Part shown: positions 1-5,905 of the stretch, piece by piece
Layout of the letters: every line of letters starts with the position of its first letter
Numbering within the stretch: the stretch's first letter is position 1
Assembly (NCBI GenBank): GCA_018648945.1
Contig: JABGQJ010000278.1
Coordinates: 1-9,194, forward strand
DNA from: Victivallales bacterium
GTDB taxonomy: Bacteria > Verrucomicrobiota > Lentisphaeria > Oligosphaerales > Lenti-02
DNA: 9,194 nucleotides
Direction of reading: 5' to 3'
Made by a program: the position numbers and the translations under genes
The notes under the pieces: generated by a model
Seen by the model: the letters and a program-made list of their open reading frames with translations, nothing else
Database searches by the model: none
Told to the model about the DNA's origin: nothing

Positions 1-65
1 CTCGACTGACGCGCAGAAAAGGGCTGTAGGCCACACGTGGGAGGAGCCGGGGGAGTGCACCGGGG

Positions 66-99
66 CCCGGCGCACCTACCTGGGAACGGGTGCGCCCGG
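66..99 (-). terminator. GC-rich hairpin directly after the FHA-WD40 stop codon
   Basis: Arms at 89-96 and 69-76 (GGTGCGCC/GGCGCACC on the plus strand) pair perfectly over 8 bp. After one mismatch the pairing continues 2 bp to 99 and 66. The loop is 12 nt. On the minus strand the stem begins 2 bases beyond the stop codon at 103-101, which is the expected place for a transcript end. No U-tract follows; the next T-rich stretch on the minus strand is about 45 bases further on. It could be a U-less terminator or an mRNA 3'-end stabiliser. The pairing is seen directly; the function is inferred. Confidence 0.4.
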
Positions 100-100
100 A

Positions 101-3100
101 TCAGCGCTCCACCGCCGCCAGCAGTCGCTGCAGATCCCAGAACCTGATGTGCCCGTCATTGGTGGCCGAGGCGATGACTCGACCGCCTGGCAGGAGCCGC
201 AGGGCGCAGGCGGGTTGCAGGAAGAGGTAGGCTTTCAGCAGTCGACGACGGGACGCGACGTCCCAGACGACGAGAGTCCGGTCCGTGCTGGCTGCCAGGA
301 CGTACTTGCCGTCGGGCGTGATGCAGAGGCAGCCAAGACCGGCGGCATTGCTGGTGAGTTCTGCGCGCTTGTCGCCTGTCTCCACGTCGAAGAGTGTGAC
401 GACTCCGTTGCCGCCGCCGACGGCCACGGTGCGACTGTCGGCACTGAAGGCTGCGGTGAGCGGCTGTTCCACCTGGAGGGTGTGAAGGAGCTCCCCCGTG
501 GTGGACCGCTGTAGGAGTACTGTCTTGCGATTCCCCTGCATGACGTGCGCCTGCTCGATGCTGGCTGCCCTCGCCTCGGCCACAACGGCGGTCCGTCGTC
601 CGTCTGGGCTGGTCACTTTGGGGGCTCGGGAATCGACAAACCGGAGCAGGTCAGGCCCTGTTGCCTTGCCACGTCTTGCCCCGGTCACGGCCACGACGCG
701 TTTGAGTTCGGGGTGCCCATCGGTGGCCCGGACCCCAAGGGGCGCTTTCCTGTCGATGGAAATCTCGGTGCCGGTGAGCGCGTCCCAGACTTTGAATTCA
801 GTCTTCCACTTGACCACGAAATCCGGGTCGCTCAGAGCCAGCTTGGTCCCGGAGACAATCTGCATGCCATCTTCGGTGAACCCCCACACCACATGGTCCT
901 TGGGCAAGGGGCGCTGCGCAGCGAGGAGGAAGTCCGGCGGAGGGCCCCATACGTACATGTACCCGCTCTGCCAAGAGAGGAAGCAATCCCCGTTGCCGCC
1001 GAACGCAACGAAGCTCAGATATGCACTGTGGTCGCTGATTTTCCGGAGTTCCTTCCCTGACGCCACGTCCCAGGCTCGGGCCCAGTGCGTGAGGTCGGCG
1101 GTGAAGGCATTCGTTCGCGCCAGCGTTCCGAACCGGGCGCCGTCGGCAGACGCCGATGCCTGCGTGTACGTTGCCTCCCCATGGCTCAGGGTGGCAAGTT
1201 CGACGACCTGCTGGCCGTTCCACTTCCTCACCCGGATCTTGTTGCCTGGGGTTCCCGCCAGGCTCTCTACCCACCAAGGCTCCTGGCGCATCAGTTGGTT
1301 GAGCATGTCGCGTGGTTGACCTGCGGGAGTGTTGCCTGCCATGCTCTTGTCCTTTGGACCGAAGATGCGGCCGAGGCGGTCGGCCCTCGGTCGCTGGGAT
1401 ACCCACCAGCCGTAGGCCGACCATGGGGATGCCCACGGGAATGACAGCAGCTCTTTCCCGCTGCTGTCCCAGACCTTCATCTTGTCGGCCTGCACCCACG
1501 ATGCGACATGGCTGTGGGACTCGCTCAGCGCCAGTCGGGTGATGGGGTACTTCCCGACCAGCCCTCCCCCCACAGTGGCGTCGTGGCCGGCGAATGTGCT
1601 GAGTTGCCGGCCCGTTTCCACGTCGTAGAGTCCGAACTCCTTGGTGCCGGCGAGCAGCTTGGCCCCGCTGCTGTCGGCGGCGAAGGCGATGACTGGGGAC
1701 ACATCCACCGCTCCCCGGGTGCCTTTGATGGTCAGCAGTGATTTACCGGTCTCCGTGTTCCAGAGCCGGAGGACATGGCGCTTGCCGCTCATTGCGTGGG
1801 AGACGAAGCGGTCGCTGCCTCTGATGAACTGGACGCGGACGTCCCCCAGGATCTCCCCCGTGAGAAGCGCCTTCTGCAGGTTGTCGTGGCCGGTCAGCCG
1901 TAGAATGTCCCTCCCGGTATCGACCTCGAAAACCTCGACGATGCAGTGCCGATTCCCGATGGCCAGGATCTTGCCATCCGGGCTCAGGGCAATGCTGGTG
2001 ATGGGCGGATCGTCGCGCGGGACCACCACCTTCAAGAGCTCTGCCCCGGTGCCTGTATCGGCTACGTGGACGGCCCAGTCATGGCTCCACGCCGTGCGGC
2101 TGGCATCTGCCGAGAAACTGCGGGTGCGGGTCATCTCCACGCCCTCGCGTCCCCCTTGGCCGAGGGGGAAGTTCAGATGGTAACCGCCCGGGGCTGGTGT
2201 GACGGCGGTAAATCCAGATGGGATCCCCGCAGACGCGGGTGCCTTTGGTCCTGCGGCGGCCCGCTCCCAGACGCGGATCTTGCCGTCCTGATACGCGGCC
2301 AGAATCCGTTTCATGTCGGGGTCGAACGCGACGGCTGTGACCCTTCCGGAACGGCTCTTGCCGCCACGGAACGACCAGCATGGGCGCTTTTCGGCGATGT
2401 CCCAGACCACGACATCCCCCTCTGACCCGCCGCTTTGGGCCTTGCTGCCGATCAGGAGGTAGGCGCCGCCCGGACTGAGGTCCATGGCCGAAGCGGATCC
2501 GCGGCGCCCCCCTAGGAAGGACTCGGATGTCGTGTGCGATTGCTCTGCGATGTGCATCACTCTCAGGCGGGTTCTGGCCTGGGCCACGACCGACAGATCC
2601 GGGCTGATGGCGCTGGCGCCGTAGCCCGGTTGGCTGCCCGATCCCGGAGTGTAGGCGCGCTCCTCCTGCGTCTTGAGATTCCGGATGACGAACGTGTTGT
2701 GACGTTCGAGCAGGACGCTCGCCCCATCGGCGCTCTGTGCCATCAGGTCGCCCTGGGCTGGGTCCAACCCAGAGAGCTCAGCCTCCTGTCCAGTCCTGGT
2801 GTTCCGGACTTCAAGAGACGACCGGGCGATGGTGACGAGGAGTTCACCGTCGTGACTGAAGAACAGGCGGGCCGCCCAGCCCTTCTTCCGCTGCCACGTC
2901 CGCAGTTCCTTACCTGTTGAAGTGCTCCATATCTGTACCTTACCGTCGAGCATCGCCGTTGCGACCCGGTCCCCGCTTGGGCTGAACGCGACCAAGGCTG
3001 AGGAACTGTGGTAGCCCGCAAGCTCAACAGTCCTGGCAGGCGTGCTCAGATTACGGACCAGCAACGTCTCTTCGGCCCCCCGGGTGATGGCGAGGCGCAG

Positions 3101-3922
3101 ATCCTGGCTGAAAGCCACCACTGCGCCGTGGCGTTCGGTAGGAGGGTAGGAAGGGGATGCCAGCACGTAGGTGTCCTGGTCGATGGGTTCCACATCTGGC
3201 ACCCCTGCGCCCCGATCCGCCAAGCCCGTGTCTGTCGGGCCAGTCTGGGCGCTCTCGGGGTCCTGCGGGGGAAGGGCTGGGTCTTGCCCGCTGGCACTTG
3301 GCGCATCCTCGCCGTCCAGTTGCTGCGAAGTGGTCGCTGCCGGGTCGGGGTTGTCATCCGTCCCGCCGTTGCGGTGCTGGGACAGAATCCAGCCAAGAAC
3401 GCCAAGAGCGAGCACGAGGATGCACAGCACCAGCGGGATGAGGAGCGGCCGCGGTCGCCGCAACTTCGGCAAGGACCTGACGGGCGGCATGGGTTCCTCT
3501 GCCGCCGGTATCTGTGTCTTCTGCTCCCGGGCCTCATTTTCGGCCCCCGGCGATTCCCCTGGCACCATGGCTGGCTCCGCCGGTGCTTCCCGCCCGTCGG
3601 TTGGCAGCGGCGCGCTCGCCTCCAGGTCCGCCAGGGCGAACTGCAATGTCACGGTCCCCAGGCGGAGCGCGTCGCCGTCACCCAGCGTGGCCTCGGTGGT
3701 GCGCTGGCCGTTGACGAAGACGCCGTTCGTACTTCCCAGATCCTGGATTTGCCACCCGTCTTCGGCACCCTCGATCCGGCAGTGCTTGCCGGAGATGCTC
3801 GGATCATCCAGGGCGATGTCGCACTGTTTCCGACGACCAACGACCACCGCCCCATCCCGTGGCAACGGGAAACGACAACTTGTCCCCGATTCCCCCTCTG
3901 TGAGAATAAGGCACGCGTGCAT
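101..3922 (-). CDS. Large FHA-domain, single-pass membrane, WD40 beta-propeller protein
   Basis: This is a 1273-residue protein. Residues 1-98 form a forkhead-associated domain with the canonical phosphothreonine-reading residues: G29-R30, S44, H47, N66-G67 and N71-G72. A Pro/Glu-rich linker (about 101-150) leads to a basic patch (KLRRPRP, 153-159) and one hydrophobic helix (about 160-180). A second disordered Asp/Pro/Gln-rich linker runs to about 250. The rest is WD40-like: I count about 20 blade ends of the WD-x-x-TGKE type, for example at W332, W507, W552, W721, W818, W951, W1046, W1220 and W1262. That would suit about three propellers. Residues 828-893 are a Trp-rich insertion between blades. 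Basic residues before the helix predict FHA inside and WD40 outside the cytoplasm. ATG 3922 was chosen over the upstream ATG at 4009 because the FHA fold starts there and AAGGA precedes it by 6 nt. FHA and WD40 identity is firm; the partner and role are unknown, and no Ser/Thr kinase gene is in the window. Confidence 0.93.
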   Translation of the reverse strand: MHACLILTEGESGTSCRFPLPRDGAVVVGRRKQCDIALDDPSISGKHCRIEGAEDGWQIQDLGSTNGVFVNGQRTTEATLGDGDALRLGTVTLQFALADLEASAPLPTDGREAPAEPAMVPGESPGAENEAREQKTQIPAAEEPMPPVRSLPKLRRPRPLLIPLVLCILVLALGVLGWILSQHRNGGTDDNPDPAATTSQQLDGEDAPSASGQDPALPPQDPESAQTGPTDTGLADRGAGVPDVEPIDQDTYVLASPSYPPTERHGAVVAFSQDLRLAITRGAEETLLVRNLSTPARTVELAGYHSSSALVAFSPSGDRVATAMLDGKVQIWSTSTGKELRTWQRKKGWAARLFFSHDGELLVTIARSSLEVRNTRTGQEAELSGLDPAQGDLMAQSADGASVLLERHNTFVIRNLKTQEERAYTPGSGSQPGYGASAISPDLSVVAQARTRLRVMHIAEQSHTTSESFLGGRRGSASAMDLSPGGAYLLIGSKAQSGGSEGDVVVWDIAEKRPCWSFRGGKSRSGRVTAVAFDPDMKRILAAYQDGKIRVWERAAAGPKAPASAGIPSGFTAVTPAPGGYHLNFPLGQGGREGVEMTRTRSFSADASRTAWSHDWAVHVADTGTGAELLKVVVPRDDPPITSIALSPDGKILAIGNRHCIVEVFEVDTGRDILRLTGHDNLQKALLTGEILGDVRVQFIRGSDRFVSHAMSGKRHVLRLWNTETGKSLLTIKGTRGAVDVSPVIAFAADSSGAKLLAGTKEFGLYDVETGRQLSTFAGHDATVGGGLVGKYPITRLALSESHSHVASWVQADKMKVWDSSGKELLSFPWASPWSAYGWWVSQRPRADRLGRIFGPKDKSMAGNTPAGQPRDMLNQLMRQEPWWVESLAGTPGNKIRVRKWNGQQVVELATLSHGEATYTQASASADGARFGTLARTNAFTADLTHWARAWDVASGKELRKISDHSAYLSFVAFGGNGDCFLSWQSGYMYVWGPPPDFLLAAQRPLPKDHVVWGFTEDGMQIVSGTKLALSDPDFVVKWKTEFKVWDALTGTEISIDRKAPLGVRATDGHPELKRVVAVTGARRGKATGPDLLRFVDSRAPKVTSPDGRRTAVVAEARAASIEQAHVMQGNRKTVLLQRSTTGELLHTLQVEQPLTAAFSADSRTVAVGGGNGVVTLFDVETGDKRAELTSNAAGLGCLCITPDGKYVLAASTDRTLVVWDVASRRRLLKAYLFLQPACALRLLPGGRVIASATNDGHIRFWDLQRLLAAVER

Positions 3923-3928
3923 CCCCTG

Positions 3929-3933
3929 TCCTT
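3929..3933 (-). promoter_or_regulatory. Shine-Dalgarno deciding the start of the FHA-WD40 gene
   Basis: AAGGA on the minus strand lies 6 nt before the ATG at 3922-3920. The open frame continues 29 codons upstream to another ATG at 4009. That extension (rich in Gly, Arg and Thr) does not look like part of an FHA domain, so the internal start is preferred. Confidence 0.65.
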
Positions 3934-4066
3934 CCTGGGCTGTTGTCCGGCTTCGGGATTCTCGGGTTGGCCGTCCGGCGTCCCCGTTCAGTGCAGGCCA
4001 GCCCACCAATCGACTACCCGCATGTGCGTTGGGGTTGTCTATGGGCCATCTGCTGGACGGTCCTAA

Positions 4067-4095
4067 CCAATACCACGGTCCGCTGGGTCAGTCAA
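4067..4095 (-). promoter_or_regulatory. Candidate sigma70-like promoter for the FHA-WD40 gene
   Basis: On the minus strand, TTGACT (4095-4090, 5 of 6 matches to TTGACA) is followed after exactly 17 bases by TATTGG (4072-4067). TGG stands directly before the -10, matching the TGn extended -10 pattern. It lies in the 210-bp gap between the URO-D-like gene and the FHA-WD40 start, about 145 bases before the ATG. The 7-base word ACGGTCC (plus strand) occurs on each side of the -10 at 4057-4063 and 4075-4081, which might be an operator. The -10 itself is poor (TAT conserved, 4 of 6 at best). The gap shows no convincing terminator for the upstream operon, so read-through is also possible. Confidence 0.35.
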
Positions 4096-4132
4096 GCAGT
4101 TTCCGTCGGGGTCTCCCCTGGTGTGGGCTGGA

Positions 4133-5224
4133 TCAGCGCGTGGCGAGTTCGGCGGAGAGGTCGAGATAGAGCTTGATCGCTGCGGGTGGGACGTTCCATG
4201 GGATGTGGTTGCCGATGCACATCATATATCCCTGGGACATGCGCCCGGTCTCCGCCATGCGCTCGACCATGGCGCGGATTTCGTCGGGGCGGTTGCGCAT
4301 GAGCACGCGGTTGTCGCCTTCCCCGGCCAGGAAGCAGTTCTCGTAGCGGCGGGCGATGGCCTTGTAGTCGGTATAGGGCTCGCTGACGATCCCACGCGCG
4401 CCACAGGCCATGACATTGTCCACGAAGGCGTCCACACAGCCGTCGGACATGAAGATCACCTCCTTGCCCGCTGTCCGTAGCAGATCCCAATACTCCTCAT
4501 AGCGGGGGAAGACGTAGCGGCGCATCCACTCCGGGGAACAGACGGGGCCGGAGGTCATCACGATGTCGTCGTGGCAGACCACGAAGTTGATCGGCAGGCG
4601 GGCGAAAGCTCGGAAGACGCGGCGGTTGATCTCGGCGAACTCGTCCATGACCCGCTCAAAGCGCGGGTCCAGGCAGCACTCCAGGAACAGCTCCCAGCCA
4701 AAGGTCAGCATGGGCCACATGAAGGTGGTGTTGTAGAACCCGGTACTTGCGGAACTGCCTGCGGGCGCGCGGTCGCCCCATTCGGCGGGGTAGTTGGCGC
4801 GAAGCCGCTGGTAGATGGCCTCCTCACTGGAGAAGTCCCAGGCCATGACCACATGCCCCCAGTCCCGGAAGTCGGCCTTCTCCAGCGGGCTGAACGCGAA
4901 GACATCCTCGGCGGTCTTGAAGATTGCCTCGCCGTGGACCCATGATCCGCTCAGATTGTCTCCCCAGCGCACGCGGGTGCCGTCTTCGGTGTCGCCCAGT
5001 TCGGCGAGCCGTTCGGCCGGGTGGGTCTTGGGCTCGTCGTTTGGGGGGATGCCGAGGCCGAGCTGCGGATACAGTTCGCGCAGACGTTCGCGGCAGAGCT
5101 TCGGGTGTTGGTAGTAGTCGATGCCGGTCAGAAAGGTCTCGGCATCCGGGCAGGACCAGTGTTCCCAGTGCGGGATCTGGGTTGGGCCTTGGCCCATGTA
5201 GCTGAGGTAGCGTGGGTCAGCCAT
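4133..5224 (-). CDS. Uroporphyrinogen decarboxylase (URO-D) superfamily protein, substrate unknown
   Basis: The 363-residue length is normal for the URO-D/CmuA-like TIM-barrel superfamily. Family-typical segments are visible: HDD at 218-220 followed by TSGPVCSPEWMRRYVFPRY (224-242), the strand ending SDG at 260-262, SEP at 281-283, and a C-terminal CIGNHIPWNVP at 336-346. The N-terminal arginine-containing motif of true HemE (RQAGRY) is absent, and no heme genes are adjacent. Heme synthesis is therefore unlikely. Related proteins are abundant in Planctomycetota, Lentisphaerota and Armatimonadota, and the superfamily also includes corrinoid-dependent methyltransferases. No signal peptide is seen, so it is presumably cytoplasmic. 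ATG 5224 is chosen because GAGGAA lies 7 nt upstream. A GTG at 5230 in the same frame would leave only 1 nt. The start overlaps the DUF502 stop by 8 bases, indicating translational coupling. The family call is firm; the reaction is unknown. Confidence 0.9.
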   Translation of the reverse strand: MADPRYLSYMGQGPTQIPHWEHWSCPDAETFLTGIDYYQHPKLCRERLRELYPQLGLGIPPNDEPKTHPAERLAELGDTEDGTRVRWGDNLSGSWVHGEAIFKTAEDVFAFSPLEKADFRDWGHVVMAWDFSSEEAIYQRLRANYPAEWGDRAPAGSSASTGFYNTTFMWPMLTFGWELFLECCLDPRFERVMDEFAEINRRVFRAFARLPINFVVCHDDIVMTSGPVCSPEWMRRYVFPRYEEYWDLLRTAGKEVIFMSDGCVDAFVDNVMACGARGIVSEPYTDYKAIARRYENCFLAGEGDNRVLMRNRPDEIRAMVERMAETGRMSQGYMMCIGNHIPWNVPPAAIKLYLDLSAELATR

Positions 5225-5900
5225 CGTCACGTTCCTCGTTCTTGTCTTGCTTGGCTTCTGCCGTCCAGGGCGGCTGGACCGCGCCGCCGGAGATGACCAG
5301 GCGCATGGCTTCCATGACCGTCATGTCTAGCAACGTCACATCTTGGCGCGGCAACATGAGGAGGAATCCGCTGGTGGGGTTGGGGGTTGTCGGCACGAAA
5401 ATGCTCAGCAGATCCTGGCCCGTCTTGGCCTCCAGTTCGGCAGCGCCTTCTGCGGTGAGGAATCCCAGGACATAGGAGTCCTTGCGTGGGTATTCCAGGA
5501 GCACCGCCTGCTTAAACATGCCGGTTCCTCCGCCGCGCAGAATGGCGTTGCCCATCTGTTTGATGGTGGAATACAGCGTGCCGACCATCGGCAGCCGCTC
5601 GACCAGCCTTTCCAGCGCCGCCAGGCATTGCCGCACCAGCACGCCTTTCGCGATCAGCCCGACGAAGTAGATGGCAAACACGATCAGGCCGAGCCCGACG
5701 ATGCGCACTGCCAGGACGAACCCCGGGTTCTCCAGCAGATCCTGCACGGCCTGGCTGGGGAGAGTCCCGAGCATGATGGGGATCAGGCCAGTCACCTTGT
5801 TGAATAGCCAGACGGTGAGGAACAGGGTCAGGGTCAGGGGGACGACCGTCAGTACGCCGGTCAGGAAGGTGTTCTTGAAGTGTGGCTTGGGTTTGCTCAT
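5217..5900 (-). CDS. DUF502 family two-helix membrane protein
   Basis: This 227-residue protein has two transmembrane helices (about 10-34 and 60-84) near the N-terminus and a soluble C-terminal domain. DUF502 hallmarks are seen: a Gly-Val-Leu...VVPLTLT first helix with its Pro at 21, LPMVGTLYSTIKQ at 103-115, the signature FVPTTPNPTSG at 168-178, and EAMRLVISGG at 197-206. The tail from 214 is charged and probably disordered. The biochemical role of the family in bacteria is not established; membrane location is clear. ATG 5900 was chosen because it starts the conserved N-terminal helix and lies 5 bases after the heparinase stop. The frame remains open upstream, but that part is a shadow of the heparinase gene. 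No strong Shine-Dalgarno precedes the ATG, so translation may depend on ribosomes finishing the heparinase gene. It sits between two metabolic genes without an obvious functional link. Confidence 0.92.
   Translation of the reverse strand: MSKPKPHFKNTFLTGVLTVVPLTLTLFLTVWLFNKVTGLIPIMLGTLPSQAVQDLLENPGFVLAVRIVGLGLIVFAIYFVGLIAKGVLVRQCLAALERLVERLPMVGTLYSTIKQMGNAILRGGGTGMFKQAVLLEYPRKDSYVLGFLTAEGAAELEAKTGQDLLSIFVPTTPNPTSGFLLMLPRQDVTLLDMTVMEAMRLVISGGAVQPPWTAEAKQDKNEERDDG
5232..5237 (-). promoter_or_regulatory. Shine-Dalgarno inside the DUF502 gene, for the URO-D-like gene
   Basis: GAGGAA on the minus strand forms the two Glu codons in the DUF502 C-terminal tail (NEERDDG). It lies 7 nt before the URO-D ATG. 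The junction reads ATGGCTGA, so the ATG of one gene and the TGA of the other share an 8-base overlap. This is a standard arrangement for coupled translation and settles the choice between GTG 5230 and ATG 5224. Confidence 0.75.
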
Positions 5901-5905
5901 GTCAC

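Noticed and set aside
15..18. Possible lipoprotein cysteine in the heparinase signal peptide (residues WCCG, protein numbering)
   Set aside because: Trp at -1 does not fit the lipobox, so signal peptidase I processing near Ala30 is favoured.
3008..4066. Plus-strand open frames of 332-352 codons opposite the FHA-WD40 gene
   Set aside because: They are shadows of the FHA, transmembrane and first WD40 coding region; their composition is Arg/Pro/Ser-rich with no recognisable domain.
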